A program made the position numbers and the translations under genes. DNA of 64,000 nucleotides from Maniola hyperantus. Taxonomy: Eukaryota; Arthropoda; Insecta; Lepidoptera; Nymphalidae. Positions 1 to 10,781 of this stretch are shown here, in pieces. The notes beneath the pieces were generated by a model that had not been told where the DNA came from, ran no database searches, and saw nothing but the letters and a program-made list of their open reading frames with translations. Each line of letters opens with the position of its first letter. Position 1 is the stretch's first letter. The stretch lies in NCBI RefSeq assembly GCF_902806685.2, contig NC_048550.1, positions 291,383 to 355,382 on the forward strand, given 5' to 3'.

Positions 1-9
1 ATTTTCCGT

Positions 10-92
10 TGGTTAATGTCTGCAACTTTGTCCACATGGATTTAGTTTTATAAAAATCACGTGGGAACTCTGTAATATTCCGGGATAACAAG
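10..92 (+). repeat. Dispersed repeat A, 5' fragment
   Basis: The stretch matches the start of family A copies elsewhere in the window (for example 35133-35352). It has the 'tttgtccacatggattta' block, then 'aaaatcacgtgggaactc' and 'ttccgggataa'. The 3' part, with its CAGA-rich tail, is missing. The fragment ends about 25 bp before the target duplication of the next element. Confidence 0.7.
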
Positions 93-117
93 CCGTTTTC
101 AAATGCAGACAGAGAGA

Positions 118-1288
118 CTGACAGTCAGTGTTGCCAACTCGGATTTTGAAAAAGGCGTAGACCACATTAGAAAAAGACGTAGATTTAGTAAAAATTTCGG
201 ATGAAAAGTTCGTAGATCTACGTACTTTTTTTCTGGGTAAAATGAAGAGAGTAAGGTAGTGTTTTGTCATACAATTTATTCATTTTCATCAATTTCACCC
301 TCACGCAAATGAAACTCATACATATTTGTTAAAAAATTCTTGCAAAGGTCGATGTTTTTTATATTTAATTTTTGTAAAAAGTAGGCCAGTTAGTGTTTAA
401 TTGAAAAGTCTGTTTCTTAAGTTTGTTTTCATTAAGTTGTTAGTCCGTTTGAATTTGAACTTTGAATCGAAATGCATAGTATCTCTATGATAGTACGACA
501 TAGTGCATACAAGGCTCTTTTGGCACTTGAATGACATTGACAGGGGGGTGTAGTTGTAGAACAAAGGCTGCCAGCAAATAAAATCTCCTCAATTTTACGG
601 AGTATATTGAAAATGTCAATGTCGAAAGTCGAGTAAGTTTTATTTAATTTTAACTGAATAAGAAATTGGGAAAGCCGTCCCTGTTTCCAAATAGAGAAAG
701 AATAATAAAAACCATTTATAGGCCATGGACTAGCTATATTTAGTTACCTGGTGCTAAATATAGCTACAAGATGCAGACACATTTATGCTGTACAATATAT
801 TATTAGGATATATCATGATGTTATTTAAATGGAATGGCTCTAATATTTAACAAAAACAGTCAATTTAAGCTTTTTTTACTTAGCAACACTGCATTTAAGG
901 TCACACCGTGATACTTCAAAAGATGGCGGCTTTATTTTCGCCACGCGCCAAAAGAGTCTTGTCCATAGGTCTTGTCGCGTATTTCTGACAGTGACACTAG
1001 TGACAATTTCTGCAAAGCGAACGTTCCATTTTACACAGTCACACGTATATTGTTGTAACTGTGTAAAAAGGTTATTAAAAACTTTTTTTAATAACCTTTT
1101 TCATGAATGAAAAAGAAATTCAAATTATGCCCATTCAGCCTCAAAAGGCTAAGTAGGTATTCGATTACTTTGTACAATTTGATAAAAAATACGTAGATTC
1201 TGGGACTGAAGTTCGTAGGTTTGCAGGAAAGGCCTAAAGTTAGTAGATCTACGTAAAAAGACGTAGATGTGGCAACGCTGCTGACAGT
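118..1288. mobile_element. Non-autonomous hAT-type DNA transposon with 8-bp target duplication
   Basis: The element proper is 126-1280. Its ends are CAGTGTTGCCA on the left and, reverse-complemented, CAGCGTTGCCA on the right. It is flanked by the identical 8-mer CTGACAGT at 118-125 and 1281-1288. An 8-bp duplication and CAG...CTG ends are hallmarks of the hAT superfamily. Copies of TAGATCTACGTA lie just inside both ends, resembling the subterminal repeats hAT transposases bind. No transposase frame is visible in the 1.15 kb, so the element would depend on a transposase elsewhere. A small AT-rich hairpin lies near 1068-1105. Confidence 0.85.
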
Positions 1289-1552
1289 TTCGAATTTACA
1301 GTATCAGTATGCATATGGATTGATGTCCCAGTTATCCTTTCAGTTAATTATGGCAGCCCTATAGTAGGTATGTATGAAACAAATTAGGATGAAATGTCTC
1401 ATTTTGCCCGATGACATCAACTTCTATGGAACAAATGGGACTTATCCCAGATTTTTTGAGCCATGTAGAGTAAGGTATCAAAATGCACAATACTGACTCT
1501 TAGTTACTAGAATTAATAGGTACAGCATAAAGCTCAGTGTTACTAAACTTAC

Positions 1553-1923
1553 CTCTCCAGCAGGCACAAATTGACCCGGCGTATTGAAGCGGCCGGAGTT
1601 GCGGGTATTATCTGAATAAAAACGAAAAGAGGAAGTGTGAAGAGCTGCACATGCTCTGTTCAATAAATCAATACCGTGATGTAAGATTCTGGTTTGGATC
1701 GTAACCTTATCCTAATATGGAAAGCTAATAGTTTTAACGTTCTGAATTCGTTTTTATTGGCGGTATTTAAAACATATTTAAACCGCTTTATTAAGTGCAA
1801 ACGAAACGAACTCGAAGAAATCTAAACCTTTTACACATGAACAATGGCGGATGAGCCGCCAACTATTTGTGTTAATAAATCATATGAAACATGGAATATA
1901 AACTTACACTTGTTGAAGGACAT
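1553..1923 (-). CDS. First two coding exons of an unrecognised gene, partial
   Basis: Two short exons fit together on the minus strand. Exon 1 (1923-1908) reads ATG TCC TTC AAC AAG T and ends in a strong donor (T|GTAAGTTT). Exon 2 (1611-1553) follows a pyrimidine-rich acceptor ending in TTATTCAG and itself ends at GAGAG|GTAAGTTT. Exon 1 leaves one base over and exon 2 starts with the two bases that complete a Tyr codon, so the join is in frame. It gives 25 residues: MSFNKY, then NTRNSGRFNTPGQFVPAGE. The next exon would have to lie left of the window or beyond the hAT insertion at 118-1288, which would sit in the following intron. I do not recognise the protein. The two perfect donors, the good acceptor and the matching phase are the support. 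The weakness is that only 25 codons can be seen. It is transcribed away from deltex. Confidence 0.6.
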
Positions 1924-2119
1924 GTTGAGAATCACAAATTATCACCACTTGATTATTAGAAAATGTGCAATAAATTGATTTCTTTGGTTTAATTTCTCTA
2001 AAACCCGCGCTACTTTTATCGCTGCATTTGAAGCAAAAATCAAAATGGCAGACTCACAACAAAGCTCACAACTGTCACAAGTCAACTGTCAAGAAAGCGT
2101 CATGTCAAATCTTGTTTTT
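1924..2119 (-). promoter_or_regulatory. Probable 5' UTR and promoter of the minus-strand gene
   Basis: The region upstream of the ATG at 1923 is unique-looking DNA with several short TGTCAA/TTGACA motifs around 2055-2110 and no recognised repeat. It ends where a dispersed repeat starts at about 2120. No TATA box stands out. The assignment follows only from its position between the first coding exon and the repeat block. Confidence 0.35.
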
Positions 2120-2480
2120 AACCGACTTCAAAAAAAGGAGGAGGTTCTCAATTCGTCGGAATCTTTTTTTTTTTTTTTTTTTTTTATTTTTTATGTATGT
2201 TCCCCGATTACTCAAAAACGCCTGGACCGATTTTGAAAATTCTTTTTTTGTTTAAAAGGGTATACTTCAAAGTTGGTCCCATTTCAATTTGGTGAAGATC
2301 TGATGAACATCTTCGAAGATAGATACTGGAACTCCTCAACGGATAAGAGTAAATTGTTCGCGATCAGTGTAATAGCTTAGTAAACAGTAGATTTTTAACC
2401 AGTCATAGCATAATTCCATGGGGCCACTAAAAATTGTGAAATAAAAATTTTTTACAAAAAAAATAAAAACCGACTTCGTT
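2120..2480 (+). repeat. Dispersed repeat M ('accgacttcaaaaaaagg')
   Basis: It begins with an AACCGACTTCAAAAAAAGGAG block and holds a T-run at 2163-2185. It continues through a conserved-looking stretch ('cctggaccgattttgaaaat') to a second 'aaaaaccgacttcgtta' block. A reverse fragment of the same block lies at 54672-54728, which shows it is dispersed. The right part overlaps the palindrome at 2439-2796. Confidence 0.6.
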
Positions 2481-2796
2481 ACATAAACACTAAAAATTGA
2501 AAAATAATTTAATTTATTACCGAATATATTATGTATACAGAGTTAATATAGTTCCATAATAATATTTTTTGGGGTCGGTGCCAATGAGGTGCCATTGTGG
2601 AGTCCCATAAAAATATGAAGTCCAGACGATTCGCGCAGGTAAAGCTAATTGGCACCGGCACCAAAAAGTATTATTATGGAACTATATTAACTCTTGTATA
2701 CATAATATATTCGGTAATAAATTAAATTATTTTTCAATTTTTAGTGTTTATGTAACGAAGTCGGTTTTTATTTTTTTTGTAAAAAATTTTTATTTT
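2439..2796. repeat. Long inverted repeat with ~147-bp arms
   Basis: The left arm (2439-2585) and right arm (2648-2796) are near-perfect reverse complements around a 62-bp spacer. The match runs from 'aaataaaaattttttac' through 'accgacttcgttacataaac' to 'gtcggtgccaat'. Only small differences are visible (for example GGGGTCGGTGCC against GGTGCCGGTGCC). It is probably a foldback element, or a repeat M copy that duplicated in inverted orientation. Confidence 0.8.
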
Positions 2797-3073
2797 ATAC
2801 TTTACTCTGTGGTTTTATACATAAGGCCTCAGCATAAGGCAGAAAACACAAATATTGTCAATTTGTCAAACGAGAGTGTACGAAAGCATAGAAAGAGCAC
2901 GAAGCCACGAGGCACAACATGAGAGTTTTGAGTTTATATTCTAGATCCATGGTTTTGACACAGGACTGAGGAGGTGCTTAAAATACTAACGATCTCTTTT
3001 CAGTACGTCAGCGTCTAAATCATCTCTTTCGAGTTGCGGTGAGACTTGGGAGAGCAACACCGACGCAGCTAAC
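2797..3073. other. Unassigned intergenic DNA
   Basis: I see no frame, repeat or signal that I can support in this stretch between two foldback structures. Confidence 0.5.
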
Positions 3074-3608
3074 GCTAAAGAGGTTCCGAGTCGGTCAAGT
3101 GGCTTGACGTCAAGCACATAGATATGGTTTACTTGATCAAGCGTCTTGATGCGCCCATCAAGCTGCTTGATGCACCCGTCAAGCAGCAAGAGGCATTTTT
3201 TATAGTTCACTACGTGATCGTTGTACGTATTAGTAAGTAGTTAGTCCAGAGGTCAAACTTTTCCTGAGTTCGGGGGCATCTCCCGTAATAATAAAATAAT
3301 AAATCCCGGGCGCGGTTCGCTACTAACTATAATAATTTTTACTGTTGTCACATAACAAAGTGTTGACGACTGACGTCCACCATGTCTGACAGTTGACGTG
3401 CAAATGAGCTATGCTTGATCAAGCCGACGTGAACGACGAACGTCGCAGCAAAAAATATAAAGTTGCATCAATCACGCGTCAAACACGTAAACGCTTGACA
3501 CAAGCATTAAGCAGACATTGTAAACGGTCTAAACGCTTGACTCAAGCAAAATCTACGTGCTTGACGTCAAGCCGCTTGACTGGCTTGGAAGTCTTGGAAC
3601 CTCTTTAC
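3074..3608. mobile_element. Imperfect foldback element rich in CTTGACGTCAAG
   Basis: The ends 3074-3125 and 3559-3608 are imperfect reverse complements. They share 'taaagaggttcc', then 'gtcaag(t/c)ggcttgacg' and 'tcaagcac(a/g)taga'. The interior is full of short palindromic or near-palindromic words such as CTTGATCAAG and CTTGACGTCAAG. There is no transposase frame. It is best described as a MITE-like foldback, but I could not define a target duplication. Confidence 0.5.
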
Positions 3609-4151
3609 AGGCCCGCAATCGTCTTGTCTCGTTGAGAGTGTACGCCCGATATTCCTGTTTCAGTTGATCTGTGGATTCTAGGGATTCATGGATTGATTGG
3701 CCTTAAAGGACTGTTATCCAGGGCAGTAAAATAAATTAAAAAAAAAAAAACAAGGATTGATGCGTCAGATAAATGTCATGGTCAAACCAAAACCAATATG
3801 GTCAAACCAAAACCAATGTCAAGAATGTCAAGAATCGATGTCAAGCGACAAACGTCTAATTTTTAATTTATCTCATCTCGATTCTCGAATCTCGAGTTCT
3901 CATTTCTTGCCTTTCACAAATAAAAACTTGTGATTTACATAGGCAGTATAAGTAACGAGTCCATAACAAGTTTTAAATGTCTACCGGATCTAAGCATTTT
4001 GTTAGAAGTTGGAACTCAAAAGTAGTCATCACAAAGTTTTGTAACTGTTGTTTTTGGTGTGCACAGTGAATTGTTGGTGAATTATTGTTTTAACAAGACT
4101 TGATTGATTACTGAGCGTCGAGTTAAAGTTGATTGGAACTAATAAGATGTG
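3609..4151 (+). promoter_or_regulatory. Candidate deltex promoter and 5' UTR exon
   Basis: A 20-bp tandem duplication ('atggtcaaaccaaaaccaat') lies at 3778-3819, followed by several ATGTCAAG words. Unique sequence then runs to a usable donor, TG|GTATGTGCG, with the exon ending at 4151. Deltex's first coding exon begins directly after an acceptor (5014), so a non-coding exon must exist upstream, and this is the best-looking candidate. The transcription start is not determinable. A donor of this quality can occur by chance. Confidence 0.3.
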
Positions 4152-4499
4152 GTATGTGCGTCGAATTTGTTTAATTTTATCTTTTCAATTTAGTGTATAC
4201 TTAGCAAAACTACATGTAGAATATTTAAATGTCTTAAGTCCTTAGGGTCTAAGACTATAAGCACAAAATTAGGTACTTACTATTTTATGAAAAAAGTAGA
4301 CTATTAAGTCTACTAAAGAGCAACAGACTTATCACATGTTTGCTTGCTATCAGCTTGCATAAACAATTTCATTAATGAATTTCCAAGTAACTATTAAACA
4401 AATATCCAAATTGTTGTGGGCTTCTCTGAGTAGGGTTCTTCCAGAATATAGATTTAGTTTTAAGATAACTGAAATAGTTATCACCATCTTTTTTTTTTA
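4152..4499. other. Unassigned DNA, probably deltex 5' intron
   Basis: This is AT-rich sequence with no frame or recognised repeat. It lies between the candidate UTR exon and a LINE tail. Confidence 0.4.
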
Positions 4500-4605
4500 A
4501 ATTCATAGACTAGCGCTTGGCTGCAATCAGACCTGGTGGCAAGTGATGATGCAACCTAAGATGGAGCGCGCTTGTCTAGAAGATGCCTATTCACTTCCAA
4601 AAGTG
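4500..4605 (-). mobile_element. 3' tail of a non-LTR retrotransposon (family N), fragment
   Basis: On minus it carries the same 'aggcatcttctag.caagcg' and 'tgattgcagccaagcgctag' blocks as the plus-strand copy at 6965-7165. That copy preserves the end of the reverse-transcriptase frame. Only the last few codons and the 3' UTR remain here. Confidence 0.6.
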
Positions 4606-4689
4606 ATTTTAATAATGATATATTTTGGGCAATCATTAAAACTATTTCAAATATTTTAATGTATATTCCAAACTTCAACTATTCCAAAC

Positions 4690-4905
4690 TAATTTATGCT
4701 CGTAACTTTGTCGGAGTGGACTACACAAATTTCAAACCCCTATTTTACCCCTTAGGGGGGGAATTTTCAAAAATCCTTTCTTAGCAGATGCCTATGTCAT
4801 ATCTGCATCCCAAATTTCAGCCCAATCCGTCCAGTAGTTTGAGCTGTGCATTAATAGATCAGTCAGTCAGTCAGTCTGTCACCTTTTCCTTTTATATATT
4901 TAGAT
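4690..4905 (+). repeat. Dispersed repeat B, near full length
   Basis: It begins 'taatttatgctcg', passes through 'gtggactacacaaatttcaa' and 'cccttaggggggg', and ends in a CAGT tandem run plus 'ccttttatatatttaga'. Nine or more copies of this ~215-bp family occur in the window in both orientations. It encodes nothing. Confidence 0.75.
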
Positions 4906-5029
4906 TTTAAGTCGATAGCATTACTGTGGCATTACTGTTAAGGTTGCTAAGGTTGTTTTTTTGGTATGTAACCTTATAAATGAAGACATTTTTAGATGTG
5001 AATTATTGTTTCAGGTAATGTTGTGAGGG

Positions 5030-8000
5030 ATGTCGTCCGTGCACTGTGTGGTGGTGTGGGAGTGGCAGCACGAGGGCCAGTGGCTGCCACACTCGCCCGG
5101 CGTGGCGCGGACCCTGGAGCGGGCGCATGCCAAGAAGCTGACGCGAGTGGTGCTGTCGGACGCGGAGCCGGCACTCAAGGGGCACTATGTCAACTTGCGC
5201 ACCCTCACACAAAGCTCGGACACGCCCGGTAAAACAACTTGACTCATTAACTGCTGATGCAAAGCCATTTCTGCGCCACATACTGTATACTATACTTGAC
5301 TTTTTAATTTGAACATTTTATTTAAATACATGTTGTACACGGATTTTCACATCCGCATCCGCAAATGCGGAACATTCGCATTAATTCAGACATCTGCATC
5401 AATTAATGCAGAGCTTTTACGGATGCAGATTCATATTTGCAACAAGTCATCATCATCATCATGATTCACCCATCGCTGGCTCACTACTGAGCACAGGTCT
5501 CCTCTCAGAGTGGGAAGGATTTATGGAGAACTCAGGCATGCAGGTTTCCTCACGATTTTTTCCTTCACCGTTAAAGCAAGTGATATTTAATTAATTAAAA
5601 CGCATATAACTTTGAAAAGTTAAAGGTGCGTGCCCGGGATCGAACCCCGGAACTCCGATTAGAAGGCGGACGTCCTAACCGCTAGCTCATACTAACAGTT
5701 GTTCGACGCCTTTGAAGTCGAGAGATGCCGCCGCTCGTAATACGTGTTCCTACGCATTTGCGTAGGAACACGTATGAAAGGGTTGTCACAAAATTGGGAT
5801 TAAAATCGCGGGGAAATCGGTGACATTTTAGACCCTTGTTCTGTTTAGAATTCGTATAGCATCCGTAGACACAACAGTAATGCACCATTTTATGATAGAA
5901 CTTACTAAACGACACTTAAAATATTTAAAACTACGCTCACGTAAACCCTCGTCCATCAATCACACAGACTACGCGAATCTGTGTGCAGCCGGCAGCGGGC
6001 CGCGCCGCCCGCGCTCCGCAACCCACCCCACCGTTGCTCTGTACAAGTACATTCGTAATTGGACTGTATATTTCAAGGCTGTGCCGCTAGGCTATCACAG
6101 CTTTTGATTGTAGCAGCTTATCACAGAGTGGCGCGTGCTTCGCGCTTGTTTCCTAGTTGATATCTTCATTCACTAACTGACCAATCAAAAAGTGTAAAAT
6201 GGTACCTGACAAGGGTGTTACGGATAGTCGCATCCGCGTCCGCAAATGCCGAACATTCGCATTAATACAGACATCCGCGGATGTGAACTTGTAATAACAT
6301 GGTATTAGCAACAACCCTGGTATATGGACCATGATACAGGAGTGGGCGAGTGCGCCGTGCGTCGCGCGTGCTACAGCGTGCAGTCGCCCGGGGGCCGCGG
6401 CGCGCGCTGGGAGTGGGCGCGCCTCGCCGACCCCCCGCGAGCCGCTGAGCTGCGATATGACCCCTTGCCCATGGAGGTGGGTATTGAACACACTTATACT
6501 TGGCTAGATATCACTACCCCTATTAAAAATGTGAAAGTGTGTTTGTTTGTTGGTTTATTGGTTTGTTCTTCAATCACGTTGCAACGGACCCACGGAACGA
6601 CGTGATTTTTTGCATGGATATAGTCAAAAACATGGAAAGTGACACAGGCTACTTTTTTTACACTGGAAAATTAAAGAGTTCCCACTTGCCACAGGATTTT
6701 CAAAGACTTAATCCAAGCAGATGAATTTGCGGGCATCGACTAGTTTAAAATTATACATATATTTGTACCTTATCTGTAGAAACCTATTCTGCAGTAGCCT
6801 TCAGTTACCTAATTTTGAGACTATTTAGTTTTCCCAACAAAATATTTTATAATAAGTGTCAATTCATTTTTATTTTATGTTTTTATTGTATTGATGAAAC
6901 CCCAATATAATATGTTTTGAAACTTATCCGACATGGCCTTACCTAGCCTAACATTATGTTCTACTACTACACAAGCATACACAGAATTTTAGATATTTGG
7001 AACACCCTTCCAGCATCAGTTTTCCCACCGAATTATAATATGGGTACCTTCAAGACAAGAGTAAATAGGCATCTTCTAGGCAAGCGCGCTCCATCTTAGG
7101 CTGCATCATCACTTGCTACCCAGGTCTGATTGCAGCCAAGCGCTAGTCTATAAAATAAAAATAAAAAAATTGTAAATCCAGTATCCTTACCTGCACATCC
7201 AGGTGCAATGTCGGCTGGAGGAGTCGTGGACGGTGGGCTCAGAGGCCGTGCAGTGGGAGGGCTGGCTGCTCTGCCTGTGCAGCATGACGGCGCGAGGGCC
7301 GCGGGGATGCGCCTTGCGGCTGTTGCGCAGGGCCGCGCACCCGCCCTACCCGCTGGCGCGCTCCGAGCCGCCGCCGCCCGCGCCGCCCGACCGACCGCAT
7401 GTCGACGGTAAGACCACATTACACCCAGGCGCAACGTCTGGAGGAGTGGTTGGACCATAACAAACCACGCTGGTCAAGTGTGGATTCGCCGACTTCACAC
7501 ATCTCTGAACATTCTGGAGAACTCTCAGGCTTACAGGTTTCTTCATAATGTTTTTCTTCATGTTTTTACAGCAAGTGATACTTAAATGCTTAAAACGCAC
7601 ATAGCTCCGAAAAGTTAGCGGTGCGAACCCGGGATCCTCCTGATTAGGGGCCCACGTCTTAAACCACCTTTTGCTTTTTGATATTAGTTACAATGTTAGT
7701 AAAGATTTTTATTTTCATAATTTAATATGACAACTATAAAAATTTACAAAAAGCTAGCACAAACTTTTATTTATTTCTTTATTTATTTAAAATTTTGGGA
7801 CTAATCTATACATAAGTATAGTACGCGACAGGTCGAGATGGCAATCGGGGAGGGAACGCCTCGTACACCCGCACAGCCCCTGTGCTAACGTGCGGGCGAG
7901 CGCGGGTGACGGGCGAGTGTGTGGGGCGTCCCCCCGCCTCATACTCCGATTGCCATCTTGACCTGTCGCGGACTATGTATATTATACAAGTTTCTTGTTG

Positions 8001-10698
8001 ACAGGTCGAAGACCGCGAATACCTCAACAGCACACAGGCTCCAGCGTGCACTCGGTGCAATCCATCCAGTCCGTACAATCCATACAATCTGCCAAATCCG
8101 TACAGTCAGCCAAATCGATGCAGTCTTCCAAATCTATACAGTCATCTAAATCTGCACCACCCCGGGACAGGTGTGGGGCCAGGAGTGCCTCGCCCAAGGA
8201 TAGGAAGCCAGGATTGGCTCGACAAATTCTGCACAACCTCAATATATTTAGTAGTAAGTTCTTGTATTAGTTTCAGACTAATCTTAGCTTAGAATAGAAT
8301 AGAAATATTTCTTATTCAAATAAATTTTTACAACTATTTTTGACTCGTTAAATGCATCTACAATAGGTACAGAATGCCCTTCCTACCGAGAAAAACCAGC
8401 AAGAACCTCGTTTGTTGCTCTTTTCAAAGATTAGATTAATAATTATATTATGCCACGTACAAAAGTAATTGGAGTCCCGCGCATTGCTGCGCATTTATTT
8501 ATTTCAACCCCTCTTTTTCTGAGAGGAGACCCGTGCTCAGTAGTAAATGACGTAGTATGTGAAGTAATTCTTAAACTGTAGCATTATAAGTATAGATAAG
8601 ACAGTTTTCATAAATAGTTTTGTCATTCATTTACTAAAAATATCAAAAAATTTGTTTTGCCAAGATATTTGTGGTATAGTGGTCTAACATCAGAAGTGGG
8701 ATGAAAAGCAGTTGGATTTAAATGTGCACCAAAAACTAGTAACAATGTCTTATAATGATTGACTTTCAATAGGTAACAACAACAAAACAGCAGCAGTAGT
8801 CGTGGAACAGCAGCAAAGCGCCGAAGAGCAGCGACACACTGACACTGAGTGTAGCAGCACAAGGTCTGGCCGGCGACACAGTGTGGACACGGTGTCCACC
8901 TACCTCAGCCACGAGAGCAAAGAGAGCTTGCAGGTAAATAGTGCATTGCTGATGAGAACATCCAAGGGTCGAAGTCGTCGTCATCATTATTATCAACCGA
9001 TAGACGTGCACTGTTGGACTTAGGTCTCTTGTAGGGACTTCCACACGCCACAGTCTTGCGCCGCCGCCATGCAGTGGCTCCTCCCACTAACATTCCTTTG
9101 TCTATTTTTATGACTTCTAGAACACACTACGACACTAAGACTATAACGGTAGTAATTTTTTTTCGCAGCCTTTAAGCGTTTCGTGGCAAGACGCGGTCAT
9201 TGCACAGGCTTATATAGCGATAATGGAACCAACTTCATAGGAGAATTGAAGACTTTAGAATGACGGCTTTGTAGAGCGATGTCTCTGTCACTCATATATA
9301 TGACGTTTGTCGGTCTCAACGACAGAGACAATGCTCTACAAATCTGCTTCCCTTTCTAAAGGTCGATGTACATTACTTTCTGCCGCGTACTGTACTTGTT
9401 TTTTTTTAAATTAAAAATGGCGAGCAATCGAGCAGGCGGGTCACCTAATGTTAAGTGATTACCGCCGCCCATGAACATTTGCAGTACCAGAGGAACCACC
9501 AATGCGTATGTTTGTATTTCAGCAAGGGTCAGTGGGGGAGCTGCTCAACTGCAGTGCGGGAAGCGATGACGTGTTCGGGCCGACGCCCAATCACCACTCA
9601 GACCAGCTGGTTTCCACTCACGACAGGAACATGGGTGAGCTTGCATTTTTATTTCCATTTACCCGGTATGCTGGAACAGCCGATCAGCGAGATTTTGAGA
9701 ATGTAGAATATAAAAGGAAAACCTGACTGACTGACTGACTGATCTGTCAACGCACAGCTCAAACTACTTGACGGATCGGGCTGTAATTTGGCATGCAGAT
9801 AGCTATTATGATGTAGACATCCGCTAAGAAAGAATTTTTGAAAATTACCTATCCTAACGAGGACCTTATTTTGACATGTACGTTGTATGTTTGACGACCT
9901 CCCTGGCGCAGTGGTGAGCGCTGTGGTCTTAATATTGGGAGGTCCCGGGTTCGATTCCTGGCAGGGGTTTGGAATTTTATAATTTCTAAATTTCTGGTCT
10001 GATCTGGTGGGAGGCTTCGGCCGTGGCTAGTTACCACCCTACCGGCAAAGCCGTGCCGCCAAGCGATTTAGCGTTCCGGTACTATGCCGTGTAGAAGGGG
10101 TATGGGTTTAATAAAAACTGCCATACCCCTTCCAGGTTAGCCCGCTATCATCTTAGACTGCATCATCACTTACCACCAGGTGAGATTGCAGTCAAGGGCT
10201 AACTTGTATCTGAATAAAAAAAAAAATGTACTATGTATATGTATGTATGTGTTTGACATGATGACTTATCTGTACTGGAGAGAAATTTCTTCCAGTTGCT
10301 CTAAAATGTGAGAAGATTAACTTTTGATTTGGCTGAACACTATATCTCTTGTCAACAGAGTGCCAACTGAGTTCCGACTTACATGATCTAACCCTCGGGA
10401 TATCGGGAACGTCGGAAAGCGAGGGGGACCCGACGGAGGGGGACGGGGAGACGTGGGAGGGGATGGAGGAGGCGGGGGAGGAGGAGGTGTGGCGCTGGGT
10501 GTCGGAGGTGTCCCCGCAGTGGGGCGCGCTGTGCTGGGTGTGCGCGCGCCCGCTGGCGGACTCGCGCGCGCATCACGTGCGCGTGGTGGCGCTCGCGTGC
10601 CACCACGTGCTGCATCTCAGGTGTCTGCGCGCGCACCTCGACCGACTGAGGGAGCGAGGGGTGAGTTGCAGGGCATTGTATGTTTTTCGATGTTTGTC

Positions 10699-10781
<83 letters not shown>

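Noticed and set aside
4992..5281. Antisense frames opposite deltex exon 1
   Set aside because: They overlap the well-supported WWE exon and lack any domain or splice signals.
7096..7600. GC-rich antisense open frames opposite deltex exon 3
   Set aside because: They are shadows of a high-GC coding exon and have no splice structure or domain of their own.
8024..8242. Antisense Asp-Cys-rich frame opposite deltex exon 4
   Set aside because: It is the mirror image of the Ser-Gln repeat coding sequence. There is no independent support.
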